Assembly (NCBI GenBank): GCA_934660915.1
Contig: CAKUIF010000006.1
Span: forward strand, 67,324-131,323
DNA from: an uncultured Olsenella sp.
GTDB lineage: Bacteria; Actinomycetota; Coriobacteriia; Coriobacteriales; Atopobiaceae
Length of the DNA stretch: 64,000 bases
Reading direction: 5' to 3'
Below are positions 1-7,854 of the stretch, one piece after another; the first letter of the stretch is position 1; the number at the start of each line of letters is the position of its first letter. Below the pieces are notes generated by a model that was given only the letters and a program-made list of their open reading frames with translations, was not told the DNA's origin and searched no databases. Position numbers and translations under genes: made by a program.

Positions 1-1
1 C

Positions 2-859
2 GTTAGCTTCGCGAACATGGGCATCGCCGAGGGGCTCCAGAACTTCATCGTGGTCTTCACGATGCTTGTTGGCGCCATCATCATCATGTGGCTGGGTGAG
101 GTCATCACCCAGCGCGGCATCGGCAACGGCATGTCGCTCATCATCTTCGCGAACATCATGAGCGGCCTGCCCACCTCGCTGATCTCGTCTGTCGCCAACA
201 ACGGCAACGTTGTCCTTACCGTTATCACCATGCTCGTCATCGTGGCGATCATCCCGCTCATCGTCTACGTTGAGCGCGGCCAGCGCCGCATCCCGATCCA
301 GTACGCCAAGCGCGTCGTGGGTCGCCGAGTCATGGGCGGTCAGGCCACTTACCTGCCGATCAAGGTCAACACCGCCGGCGTCGTGCCGATCATCTTCGCC
401 TCTGCGATCCTGTATCTCCCGGCGCAGCTCGCGGTGTTCTTCCCCAACGTCGGCTGGGTCCAGGCCGTGGCCAACGCGCTTTCCGCGGGTTGGATCAATT
501 GGGTCCTCTCGGTCCTTCTCATCGTGGCGTTCGCGTACTTCTACTCCTCGATGGTCTTCAACCCTGAAGAGACTGCCGATCAGCTTCGCAAGCAGGGCGG
601 CTTCATCCCGGGCGTTCGTCCCGGTGCTGCCACCGCCGCGTACATTAAGAGCACCATCGACCACGTGACCCTGCCGGGCGCCCTCTTTATGGCCGTCCTC
701 GCCGTCGTCCCGTCGATCATCTTCTGGTTCACGGGCAACTCGCTCGTCCAGGCGTTCGGCGGCACCTCGGTGCTCATCATGGTCGGCGTGGCCATGGATA
801 CGCTCGCCTCTCTGGAGAGCCAGCTCAAGATGAACAACTACGACGGCTTCTTTAAGTAA
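2..859 (+). CDS. secY: Protein translocase subunit SecY (5' truncated by window edge)
   Basis: C-terminal 285 residues of the SecYEG channel, which carries unfolded proteins across and into the cytoplasmic membrane. The reading frame is open from base 2, so the first ATG at 17 is internal and the true start lies left of the window. Several hydrophobic helices are visible, along with SecY hallmarks: the RGIGNGMS segment, the basic cytoplasmic loop VERGQRRIPIQYAKR (the ribosome- and SecA-contacting loop), NPEETADQLRKQGGFIPG, and the final helix with VGVAMDT. It lies 48 bases upstream of adk, as in most actinobacterial ribosomal operons, and is probably cotranscribed with it. Confidence 0.97.
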   Translation, partial: VSFANMGIAEGLQNFIVVFTMLVGAIIIMWLGEVITQRGIGNGMSLIIFANIMSGLPTSLISSVANNGNVVLTVITMLVIVAIIPLIVYVERGQRRIPIQYAKRVVGRRVMGGQATYLPIKVNTAGVVPIIFASAILYLPAQLAVFFPNVGWVQAVANALSAGWINWVLSVLLIVAFAYFYSSMVFNPEETADQLRKQGGFIPGVRPGAATAAYIKSTIDHVTLPGALFMAVLAVVPSIIFWFTGNSLVQAFGGTSVLIMVGVAMDTLASLESQLKMNNYDGFFK

Positions 860-907
860 GCCGCCTGCGGGTTCGAGTAACGCCAATTTCGGAAGAAAGG
901 TAAGGCC

Positions 908-1534
908 ATGAACATCGTTCTTCTTGGCGCCCCCGGCGCCGGCAAGGGCACCCAGGGCCAGAAGCTCGTGGAGGATTACGGTTTTGCCCACATCTCCACC
1001 GGCGACCTGCTCCGCGCTGCCGTCAAGGCTGGCTCTGAGCTTGGCATCAAGGCCAAGTCCTATATGGAGTCCGGCCAGCTCGTCCCCGACCAGCTTGTCA
1101 TCGATCTCGTCAAGGAGCGTCTCGACTCCGATGACGCCCAGAAGGGCTTCATCCTCGACGGCTTCCCCCGCAACACCGCCCAGGCGGTTGCGCTCGACTC
1201 CGAGCTCGCCGCCATGGGCCGCGACCTTGACGCTGCGCTGCTCGTCAGCGTTCCCGACGCCTCCGTCGTGGAGCGCCTCTCTTCTCGCCGCACCTGCAAG
1301 TCCTGCGGCTACACGGCTCCGGCCGGCACCGAGGTGTGCCCCCGCTGCTCTGGCGAGATGTACCAGCGCGACGATGACAAGCCCGAGACGATTCAGCGTC
1401 GTCTCGACACGTACCACACCCAGACTGCCCCGCTGATCGAGTACTACCGGGGCCACTCGATTCTCAAGGAGGTCGACGGAGATCGTCCCGTCGACGAGGT
1501 CTACGCCGACGTCAAGGATCTCCTGAGCCTATGA
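908..1534 (+). CDS. adk: Adenylate kinase, zinc-binding LID type
   Basis: Converts AMP and ATP to two ADP in the cytoplasm. The P-loop GAPGAGKGT is at residues 7-15, followed by the AMP-binding STGDLLR segment and DGFPRN. The LID carries CKSC and CPRC pairs, so it is the zinc-binding form seen in Gram-positive bacteria. The spacing between the two pairs is only ten residues, shorter than the usual sixteen, which suggests a compact LID loop. At 208 residues it is slightly shorter than the typical 214-217. A ribosome site (GAAAGG) precedes the ATG. The stop overlaps the map start as ATGA, implying translational coupling. Confidence 0.96.
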   Translation: MNIVLLGAPGAGKGTQGQKLVEDYGFAHISTGDLLRAAVKAGSELGIKAKSYMESGQLVPDQLVIDLVKERLDSDDAQKGFILDGFPRNTAQAVALDSELAAMGRDLDAALLVSVPDASVVERLSSRRTCKSCGYTAPAGTEVCPRCSGEMYQRDDDKPETIQRRLDTYHTQTAPLIEYYRGHSILKEVDGDRPVDEVYADVKDLLSL

Positions 1535-2319
1535 TCAAGCGCAAAGATCCTCAACAGATCGAGCAGATGAAGGCCGCCGGGGCATTGTCCAAGGCGGCTC
1601 TTCGTCTAGCTGGGACCATGGTTGTCCCCGGCACGTCCACGCTTGCGATTGACCAAGCCGTGGAGAGCTTCATCCGTGAAAACGACGGAAAGCCCACCTT
1701 CAAGGGGTACGGTGGTTTTCCGGGCAGCATCTGTGCGTCCCTCAACGAGCAGGTCGTGCACGGAATTCCGTCCGAAGCCGTGGTGCTCAAGGAGGGGGAT
1801 ATCCTCTCGGTCGACACCGGTGCCACCTTGAACCGTTGGGTTGGCGATAACGCGTGGACTTTCTACTGCGGCGAGGTCTCGAGCGAATGGCAGGGCTTGT
1901 GCGAAGTCACGCGCGACTGCCTCAAGGCAGCCATTGAGCAGGCGGTGCCCGGCAACCGACTCGGCGACATCGGAGCCGCGGTCCAGGAGCTTGCCGAGGC
2001 GAATGGCTACGGCGTTGTCCGCGACTACGTCGGGCACGGCATCGGCCGGGCGATGCACGAGGACCCCGAGGTCCGAAACTACGGCAGGCACGGCCGCGGC
2101 GTTAAGCTCCAAGCGGGCATGGTGCTCGCGATCGAGCCGATGATCACCTTGGGATTCTACGAGTGCCGCACCCTCGGAAATGGCTGGACCGTCGTCACCT
2201 GCGATGGAGGAGCCGCGGCTCACTACGAGAACACCGTCGCCATCACCGATGACGGTCCGGTGATCCTCACCGCCGACGACGAAGGTCCTTGGTGCTCAAT
2301 GCAAGGCGGTGCCAACTAA
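1531..2319 (+). CDS. map: Methionine aminopeptidase type I
   Basis: Removes the initiator methionine from nascent proteins. The 262-residue pita-bread fold shows its metal ligands in the expected order: Asp in SVDTG and in GDNAWTF, His in GHGIGRAMHEDP, Glu in AIEPMI and Glu in HYENTVAIT. The usual DGY(H)GD segment reads NRWVGD here, a mild deviation. The start ATG overlaps the adk stop by four bases. The secY-adk-map-infA order is the conserved ribosomal-operon context. It is followed by a 165-bp gap holding a hairpin and a likely internal promoter. Confidence 0.95.
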   Translation: MIKRKDPQQIEQMKAAGALSKAALRLAGTMVVPGTSTLAIDQAVESFIRENDGKPTFKGYGGFPGSICASLNEQVVHGIPSEAVVLKEGDILSVDTGATLNRWVGDNAWTFYCGEVSSEWQGLCEVTRDCLKAAIEQAVPGNRLGDIGAAVQELAEANGYGVVRDYVGHGIGRAMHEDPEVRNYGRHGRGVKLQAGMVLAIEPMITLGFYECRTLGNGWTVVTCDGGAAAHYENTVAITDDGPVILTADDEGPWCSMQGGAN

Positions 2320-2330
2320 GTCTTCTTTGA

Positions 2331-2373
2331 GGCGTGTCCGAAAATCACTTCAGCTGAGGTTTCCGGACACGCC
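2331..2373 (+). terminator. Hairpin between map and infA (terminator or attenuator)
   Basis: A perfect 10-bp stem (GGCGTGTCCG at 2331-2340 with CGGACACGCC at 2364-2373) encloses a smaller hairpin around CAGCTG. No T-run follows, so a classical intrinsic terminator is not shown. It may partly separate the upstream genes from infA or act as an RNA-processing site. Confidence 0.4.
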
Positions 2374-2420
2374 GCAAGCAGGTACTGAGTTGTTGTAGTT
2401 GTGGAGGGTACCCACGTCCG

Positions 2421-2449
2421 TGGACGCCCCCGTGAATTTTCGATATATT
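2421..2449 (+). promoter_or_regulatory. Candidate promoter for infA-rpmJ-rpsM operon part
   Basis: TGGACG (2421-2426) and TATATT (2444-2449) are separated by 17 bases and resemble -35 and -10 boxes for the housekeeping sigma factor. It lies after the hairpin and 36 bases before the infA start, where an internal promoter would be useful. No transcription data, so it stays a candidate. Confidence 0.4.
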
Positions 2450-2484
2450 TGTTAGTCGCTGTCACGGCGTAGAGAGGGATTAAC

Positions 2485-2703
2485 TTGAGCAAGCAGGACG
2501 CAATCGAACTCGAGGGCAAGGTCGTCGAGCCTCTGCCCAACGCTATGTTCAACGTGGAGCTCGAGAACGGTAAGACCATTCTCTGCACCATCTCGGGAAA
2601 GATCAGGATGAACTACATCCGCATTCTTCCGGGAGACAAGGTCGTTGTGGAGATTTCTCCCTACGATCTGACGCGCGGCCGCATCACCTACCGCTACAAG
2701 TAG
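2485..2703 (+). CDS. infA: Translation initiation factor IF-1
   Basis: 72-residue S1/OB-fold protein that binds the 30S A site during initiation. Full typical length with the family segments [29 protein letters not shown] and the ending RGRITYRYK. The start codon is TTG at 2485, which gives MSKQDAIE, the conserved N-terminus; no ATG is available in that position. A weak AG-rich site (AGAGAGGGAT) lies just upstream. rpmJ follows after 83 bases. Confidence 0.96.
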   Translation: MSKQDAIELEGKVVEPLPNAMFNVELENGKTILCTISGKIRMNYIRILPGDKVVVEISPYDLTRGRITYRYK

Positions 2704-2786
2704 GCCTGCGGCACTCAGCCTGGAAATCACGCCAGCGGCTGGGCGAGTAGATAGTTCGTATCAGCACTACCGAAAGGAATGACGTC

Positions 2787-2900
2787 ATGAAGGTACGCCC
2801 TTCGGTCAAGAAGATGTGCGACAAGTGCAAGATCATTCGTCGCCACGGCAAGGTTTACGTCATTTGCGAGAACCCGCGCCACAAGCAGCGTCAGGGCTAA
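2787..2900 (+). CDS. rpmJ: 50S ribosomal protein L36 (bL36)
   Basis: 37-residue protein starting [14 protein letters not shown] and ending PRHKQRQG. It keeps the zinc ligands (CDKC, then a Cys and a His in CENPRH), so it is the zinc-binding C+ form. GAAAGGAA lies upstream of the ATG. It sits between infA and rpsM, exactly where L36 is normally found. Confidence 0.96.
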   Translation: MKVRPSVKKMCDKCKIIRRHGKVYVICENPRHKQRQG

Positions 2901-2915
2901 GGAAGGAGCACCAAG

Positions 2916-3284
2916 TTGGCCCGTATTAACGGCGTCGACCTCCCGCGCGAGAAGCGCGTCGAGATCGGACTCACCTACATTTTCGGCATCGGCCGCACCA
3001 CTGCCACCAAGATCTGCGCCGAGACCGGCGTTGATCCCGCTACCCGCGTCAAGGATCTGACCGAGGACGAGGTCACCAAGATCCGCGATTACATTGACGC
3101 CAACTACACGACTGAGGGCGACCTTCGTCGTGAGACTCGTCAGAACGTCGCCCGCTTGATGGAGATCGGCTGCTACCGCGGCCTCCGTCACCGCAAGGGC
3201 CTCCCCGTCCGCGGTCAGCGCACGCACACGAACGCTCGTACCCGCAAGGGCAAGAAGCGTCAAATCGGCGGCAAGAAGAAGTAG
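2916..3284 (+). CDS. rpsM: 30S ribosomal protein S13 (uS13)
   Basis: 122-residue head protein of the small subunit. It begins with [18 protein letters not shown] and has the helix-two-turn-helix region, [19 protein letters not shown] and the basic tail ending GGKKK that reaches the P-site tRNA. The start is TTG at 2916, preceded by GGAAGGAG. Together with infA this gives two TTG starts within 450 bases. Confidence 0.97.
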   Translation: MARINGVDLPREKRVEIGLTYIFGIGRTTATKICAETGVDPATRVKDLTEDEVTKIRDYIDANYTTEGDLRRETRQNVARLMEIGCYRGLRHRKGLPVRGQRTHTNARTRKGKKRQIGGKKK

Positions 3285-3301
3285 GACAGGGGATATAGAA
3301 C

Positions 3302-3703
3302 ATGGCGCAGAAGAAGAACGCTCGCACCACGCGCGTCCGCCGTTCCGAGCGTAAGAACATCGCTGTGGGTCAGGCCCACATCAAGAGCACGTTCAACAAC
3401 ACGATCGTCTCGATCACCGATCCCCAGGGCAACGTCATCTCCTGGCAGTCCGGTGGCACCGTCGGCTTCAAGGGCTCCCGTAAGTCCACGCCGTTCGCCG
3501 CGCAGCTGGCCGCCGAGGCCGCTGCTAAGGCTGCCATGGAGCACGGCCTGCACAAGGTCGCTGTCTTCGTGAAGGGCCCCGGCTCTGGTCGCGAGACCGC
3601 CATCCGTTCCCTCCAGGCCGCCGGCCTCGAGGTTTCGGGCATCCAGGACAAGACCCCCATCGCGCACAACGGTTGCCGTCTGAGCAAGCGTCGTCGCGTG
3701 TAG
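3302..3703 (+). CDS. rpsK: 30S ribosomal protein S11 (uS11)
   Basis: 133-residue platform protein of the 30S subunit. Family segments are [51 protein letters not shown] and the conserved C-terminus [11 protein letters not shown]. The N-terminus is basic, as is usual. It lies 17 bases after rpsM and 18 before rpsD within the alpha operon. Confidence 0.97.
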   Translation: MAQKKNARTTRVRRSERKNIAVGQAHIKSTFNNTIVSITDPQGNVISWQSGGTVGFKGSRKSTPFAAQLAAEAAAKAAMEHGLHKVAVFVKGPGSGRETAIRSLQAAGLEVSGIQDKTPIAHNGCRLSKRRRV

Positions 3704-3721
3704 CTCTAGGAGGATTTAACA

Positions 3722-4312
3722 ATGGCAGTTGATAGGACTCCCGTCCTTAAGAGGTGCCGTCAGCTCGGCATCGACCCCGTTGTGATGGGGATTAACAAGA
3801 CTTCTCACCGCGAGCCCAAGCGTCGCCGCAAGGAGTCGGAGTACGGTATGCAGCTTCGCGAGAAGCAGAAGGCCAAGTTCATCTATGGCGTTCTCGAGAA
3901 GCAGTTCCACGGCTACTACAACGCCGCTCTCAAGCGTGAGGGCATCACCGGCGACAACCTGATGAGCATCCTCGAGTGCCGTCTCGACAACGTCGTCTTC
4001 CGTCTTGGCTTCGCCCGCACCCGCAAGGAGGCCCGTCAGACCGTCCGTCACGGTCACATCACCGTGAACGGTCACCGCTGCGACATCCCCTCCGCTCAGG
4101 TCAAGGCCGGCGACGTCATCGCCGTCGCCCCCAAGTACAAGGACCTTCTCCCCATCAAGGAGGCCCTGATTTCCTCCGAGCACATGGCCGTCCCCGGCTG
4201 GCTCGAGGTCGACATCGAGAAGCTCAAGGGCACTGTCCTTCAGGTCCCCACGCGTGACCAGATTGACCTTGACCTCGACGCTCAGCTCATCGTCGAGCTC
4301 TACTCCAAGTAA
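3722..4312 (+). CDS. rpsD: 30S ribosomal protein S4 (uS4)
   Basis: 196-residue primary 16S rRNA-binding protein that nucleates 30S assembly. The S4 RNA-binding domain is clear (CRLDNVVFRLGFARTRKEARQ then GHITVNGHRCDIPS). The N-terminal four-cysteine zinc motif of some S4 proteins is absent, so this is the C- form. A strong AGGAGG site lies before ATG 3722. In other bacteria S4 represses the alpha operon by translation control; no such site was identified here. Confidence 0.96.
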   Translation: MAVDRTPVLKRCRQLGIDPVVMGINKTSHREPKRRRKESEYGMQLREKQKAKFIYGVLEKQFHGYYNAALKREGITGDNLMSILECRLDNVVFRLGFARTRKEARQTVRHGHITVNGHRCDIPSAQVKAGDVIAVAPKYKDLLPIKEALISSEHMAVPGWLEVDIEKLKGTVLQVPTRDQIDLDLDAQLIVELYSK

Positions 4313-4336
4313 GCCCGACCCTGTTTGGAGGTAGCA

Positions 4337-5278
4337 ATGTCCGATTTCATCCGACCGCAGGTGTCGGTAGAGGAGATCAGCGACAGCCTGGCTCGCATCA
4401 ACGTCGAGCCGCTGGAGCGTGGCTACGGCGACACGCTGGGCAACTCCCTGCGTCGCGTGCTGCTTTCGTCCCTCGAGGGCGCTGCAGTCGAGGCCATCTC
4501 CATCGACGGCGTGCAGCATGAGTTCACGACCGTTGAGGGCGTCTACGAGGACGTCACCGACATCGTGCTCAACGTCAAGGGCCTGGTCTTCCGCTCCATG
4601 GGTACCGGCTCCGAGGCGGAGGCCTCCATCTCGGTCGACGGCCCCATGACGGTGACCGGCGGCGACTTCGATATCCCCGCTGAGTTCGAGATCGTCAACC
4701 CGGGCCACGTCATCTGCACCCTCGCCGAGGGCGCTCACCTCACCATGAGGATGCGCATCGGCATGGGTCGCGGCTACGTCGCCGGCGAGGATAACGAGCG
4801 TGAGACCGATCCCATCGGCATCATTCACGTCGATTCGCTCTTCTCGCCCGTCCGCCGCTGCGCCAAGGTCGTTGAGAACTGCCGCGTCGGTCGTCGCACC
4901 GACTACGACCGTCTCGTCCTCGAGATCGAGACCAACGGTTCCATGACCCCGCGCGACGCCGTCGTCGAGGCTTCCAACATCATCAACCAGCACATGACCG
5001 CGTTCATGTCGCTGGCTGACGAGGACGAGCCCGTCGAGGACGCGTCGATCTTCACGACCAGCACCGTCGAGGACAACATCGAGCTCGACAAGCAGATCGA
5101 GGACCTGGACCTTTCCGTCCGTTCCTACAACTGCCTGAAGCGCGCCGGCATCCACTCCGTGCGTCAGCTCGTGGAGTTCTCCGAGAACGACCTTCTCAAC
5201 ATCAGAAACTTTGGCGTCAAGTCCATCGAGGAAGTCAAGGACAAGCTCGAGAGCATGGGGCTTTCCCTCAAGGCTTAA
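4337..5278 (+). CDS. rpoA: DNA-directed RNA polymerase subunit alpha
   Basis: 313-residue alpha subunit that scaffolds RNA polymerase assembly and contacts UP elements and activators. The N-terminal domain carries ERGYGDTLGNSLRRVLLSSL (the beta/beta-prime binding helix). An acidic linker around residue 235 leads to the C-terminal domain with LDLSVRSYNCLKRAGI and the NFGVKSIEEVKDKL helix-hairpin-helix. A TTG at 4325 would extend the frame by four codons, but GGAGGT at 4327-4332 is correctly spaced for ATG 4337. Confidence 0.97.
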   Translation: MSDFIRPQVSVEEISDSLARINVEPLERGYGDTLGNSLRRVLLSSLEGAAVEAISIDGVQHEFTTVEGVYEDVTDIVLNVKGLVFRSMGTGSEAEASISVDGPMTVTGGDFDIPAEFEIVNPGHVICTLAEGAHLTMRMRIGMGRGYVAGEDNERETDPIGIIHVDSLFSPVRRCAKVVENCRVGRRTDYDRLVLEIETNGSMTPRDAVVEASNIINQHMTAFMSLADEDEPVEDASIFTTSTVEDNIELDKQIEDLDLSVRSYNCLKRAGIHSVRQLVEFSENDLLNIRNFGVKSIEEVKDKLESMGLSLKA

Positions 5279-5308
5279 CGCGCGCCGGAACGCTTAGGAG
5301 AAGCAGTT

Positions 5309-5776
5309 ATGCGTCACAACAAGAAGAAGGGCATGAAGCTCGGCACCGACGCTTCGCACACCAAGGCTATGAAGCGCAGCCTTGTTTGCGCCCTGTTTAC
5401 CAACGACCGTATCAAGACGATCGATGTCCGCGCCAAGGCTATTCGCTCTGACGTCGACAAGGTCATCACCTGGGCCAAGAAGGGCGACATCCACTCTCGC
5501 CGTCTTGCCATCGCGAAGCTCAACGACAAAGAGGTTGTCCGCGAGGTCTTCGAGAAGGCCGCTCAGGGCATGTGGGCCGACCGCAACGGCGGCTACACCC
5601 GCATCATGAAGCTCGGCCCCCGCAAGGGCGACGCTGCCGAGATGGTGCTGATGGAGCTCGTCACCGAGCCCGTCACCCCCAAGGCCAAGAAGACCACCGT
5701 CACCAAGGTCGAGGCCGCTCCCGTCGTCGAGGAGGCCGCTGAGGCTCCCGCCGCCGAGGAGAACGCCGCTGAGTAA
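5309..5776 (+). CDS. rplQ: 50S ribosomal protein L17 (bL17)
   Basis: 155-residue large-subunit protein near the exit tunnel. The core matches the family (MRHNKKKGMKLGTDASHTKAM, GGYTRIMKLGPRKGDAAEMV). After about residue 120 there is an Ala/Glu/Val-rich tail of some 30 residues that most L17 proteins lack; such low-complexity tails are known in actinobacterial L17. It is the last gene before a strong terminator. Confidence 0.96.
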   Translation: MRHNKKKGMKLGTDASHTKAMKRSLVCALFTNDRIKTIDVRAKAIRSDVDKVITWAKKGDIHSRRLAIAKLNDKEVVREVFEKAAQGMWADRNGGYTRIMKLGPRKGDAAEMVLMELVTEPVTPKAKKTTVTKVEAAPVVEEAAEAPAAEENAAE

Positions 5777-5800
5777 GCGACGCTCATCGAAGTGCCCTAA

Positions 5801-5830
5801 GGGCCCTGGCCTAGCGCCAGGGCCCTTTTT
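5801..5830 (+). terminator. Intrinsic terminator of the ribosomal/rpoA operon
   Basis: Perfect 10-bp stem GGGCCCTGGC / GCCAGGGCCC with a 5-base loop, immediately followed by TTTTT. It ends the operon 25 bases after rplQ. Confidence 0.92.
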
Positions 5831-5853
5831 ATACGAAATCGGAGGATATGCTC

Positions 5854-6699
5854 ATGGGTGCCTATGAGCGCGAATTTGTCCCGCGCGAGACACCGATGGT
5901 CGGGGACGCGCCGGCCCAGGCTACGCTTGTGATTTGCCTCGGCTATCGAGGCGAGGCCTTCTGCGGCTTTGCCGAACAGCCGGAAAAGAGGACCGTCGCC
6001 GGCGAGCTGCGCCGCGCCCTCGAGTGCGCGCTGCGTCGCCCCTGCGAGCTCACCTGCGCCGGACGCACCGACGCGGGCGTCCACGCCGTTGCCCAGTATG
6101 TGAGCCTTCCCATGGCTGCGGACGAGCTCGACCTGCCCGCAGACCGCCTTCGCCGCAGCCTCGTAGCGCTGACGCCCGACGACATCTCGGTGTCGGGGCT
6201 TTTCCGTGCTGCCCCGGACTTCTCAGCGCGTTTTGACGCCCAGATGCGCAGGTACCGCTATCGGATCTGTGCCGGGGATGCCCGTCCCATCATGGCCTGG
6301 GACCATGCCTGGTGGTATAAGGGTTCTCTCGACGTCGCCTCGATGGACGAGGCGGCTCAGGCCCTCGTTGGCGAGCACGACTTCAAGAGCTTCTGTAAGG
6401 CGTCCTCCGCCGTCGATAAGCCGACCTGCCGTTACGTCTCGAGCCTGCACGTGAGCGAGGTCGAGGAGGCCTCAGAGCGCCTTGTGGCGGTCGACATCGA
6501 GGGCAACGCCTTCCTGCACAACATGGTTCGTACCATCGTCGGCACCCTCGTCGAGGTCGGTCGCGGCCACCGCAACGCCGCCTGGGTGGCGGCTGCCCTC
6601 GCCGCCCGCGATCGTGCCGCCGCCGGCCCCTGCGCCCCCGCCCGTGGCCTCACCTTCCAAGCCGTCGACTACCTGCCCGGAGCCCTCGTTCCCTGGTGA
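5854..6699 (+). CDS. truA: tRNA pseudouridine(38-40) synthase TruA
   Basis: Isomerises U38-U40 in the tRNA anticodon stem-loop. The catalytic Asp lies in CAGRTDAGVHAVAQ, with the family segments FSARFDAQMRRYRYR, EHDFKSFCK and NAFLHNMVRTIVGTL. Upstream, GGAGG at 5841-5845 is eight bases from ATG 5854 but only two from ATG 5848, so 5854 is preferred (281 residues; 283 from 5848). truA after rplQ is a very common arrangement, although the terminator between them suggests separate transcription or read-through. Confidence 0.94.
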   Translation: MGAYEREFVPRETPMVGDAPAQATLVICLGYRGEAFCGFAEQPEKRTVAGELRRALECALRRPCELTCAGRTDAGVHAVAQYVSLPMAADELDLPADRLRRSLVALTPDDISVSGLFRAAPDFSARFDAQMRRYRYRICAGDARPIMAWDHAWWYKGSLDVASMDEAAQALVGEHDFKSFCKASSAVDKPTCRYVSSLHVSEVEEASERLVAVDIEGNAFLHNMVRTIVGTLVEVGRGHRNAAWVAAALAARDRAAAGPCAPARGLTFQAVDYLPGALVPW

Positions 6700-6707
6700 C
6701 CTGCTAT

Positions 6708-6775
6708 TTCAGCCTGTCTGATTTGGCAGCTTTTTCAGCCTGTCTGATTTGGCAGTCATTTTTGCCTGTCTGATT
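6708..6775 (+). repeat. Three direct repeats with exact 26-bp period
   Basis: GCCTGTCTGATT occurs at 6712, 6738 and 6764, spaced exactly 26 bases, each preceded by a short T-rich stretch. The first two copies continue with TTGGCAG; the third diverges. It lies in the 119-bp gap between truA and the permease gene, so it could hold binding sites for a regulator or be a slippage-generated repeat. Confidence 0.75.
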
Positions 6776-6818
6776 CACCCGAAACCTGGACGTACTCCGC
6801 GCATGGAAAGGACCTGCA

Positions 6819-7811
6819 TTGGATCTCTTTGTCGACGTGCTTGCCGACTCTGTTATCGACACCCTCAAACTCATCCCGTTCCTCTTTGTGACCTATTTGG
6901 CCATGGAGGCCCTCGAGCATTTCGCCAGCAACAAAGTCAGAGAGGCGGTCGAGCGCGCCGGTACCGCCGGCCCTGTGGTCGGCGCACTTCTTGGCGCCTT
7001 GCCGCAGTGCGGCTTCTCGGCCATGGCGGCCACGCTCTTCTCTGGGCGTGTGGTCACGGCCGGCACGCTCGTGGCCGTTATTCTTTCCACCTCCGACGAG
7101 ATGATCCCGGTATTCGTGGCCCATCAGGAGCCGGCGAGCCGTATGCTCTCGATCATCGCCATTAAGGTCGTTCTTGGCATCGTTGCGGGCCTTTTGCTTG
7201 ACGTGGCCCTGCGGCTTCTTCACCGCGCCGGTGACGGCCATGCCCACATCCATGAGCTGTGCGAGCGCGAGCACTGCCACTGCGAGGAAGCGGACGAGCT
7301 TGACGATGACGAGGGCCATGACGGCCGCGGCGACCACAACAATCACCACAACGACCACGATGGCCACCTCGAGCACGCGCACCACCACGGCCACAGCCAC
7401 TCCCATCACGGCGCCTGGGGGATTGTCCGCTCCGCGTGCGTCCACACGATTCAGGTCACGGCCTTCATTTTCCTCATCTCGCTGCTGTTCGGCCTGATCA
7501 TTGAGGGCCTGGGCGTCGACTCTATCCGCTCGATGCTCGCCTACCACCCGGTGAGGGCGACCTTCATCGCGGCGCTCGTCGGCCTGATTCCCAACTGCGG
7601 TGCGAGCGTGGCCATCGCGGAGCTGTTCCTCGACGGTACCCTTGCCACCGGCCCCATGCTCGCCGGGCTTCTTTCCTCGGGCGGCGTGGGCCTGCTTGTG
7701 CTGTGGCGCACGAACGCCGACGCGCGCCAGAACGTCTACGTCACCCTGTTGGTTTATGGCGTGGCGGTTCTCGCGGGCCTCGCGGCCTGCGCGTTAGGTA
7801 TCCTGTTGTAA
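6819..7811 (+). CDS. Putative heavy-metal exporter, ArsP_2-like (10-TM) permease
   Basis: 330-residue membrane protein built of two similar halves. Each half has a polar signature inside a helix: LPQCGFSAMA near residue 61 and IPNCGASVAIAE near 257. This is the pattern of the putative manganese / arsenic-type permease family (DUF2899, ArsP_2). The halves are linked by a soluble loop at residues 135-198 with more than twenty His plus Cys and acidic residues, probably a metal-binding segment. The start is TTG 6819 after GGAAAGG. Substrate is unknown: Mn, Zn and other divalent metals are all plausible. No metal regulator gene is adjacent. Confidence 0.75.
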   Translation: MDLFVDVLADSVIDTLKLIPFLFVTYLAMEALEHFASNKVREAVERAGTAGPVVGALLGALPQCGFSAMAATLFSGRVVTAGTLVAVILSTSDEMIPVFVAHQEPASRMLSIIAIKVVLGIVAGLLLDVALRLLHRAGDGHAHIHELCEREHCHCEEADELDDDEGHDGRGDHNNHHNDHDGHLEHAHHHGHSHSHHGAWGIVRSACVHTIQVTAFIFLISLLFGLIIEGLGVDSIRSMLAYHPVRATFIAALVGLIPNCGASVAIAELFLDGTLATGPMLAGLLSSGGVGLLVLWRTNADARQNVYVTLLVYGVAVLAGLAACALGILL

Positions 7812-7824
7812 AAAAGGATTCACG

Positions 7825-7840
7825 CGTGCGCATGCGCACG
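7825..7840. repeat. 16-bp perfect palindrome
   Basis: CGTGCGCATGCGCACG between the permease and the next gene, ending 14 bases before ATG 7855. It could be an operator or a small hairpin overlapping the leader. Confidence 0.5.
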
Positions 7841-7854
7841 GGAAGGCGGTACCC

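Noticed and set aside
6708..6775. Possible CRISPR array
   Set aside because: Only three 12-20-base units with short constant gaps and no unique spacers; no cas genes in the window.
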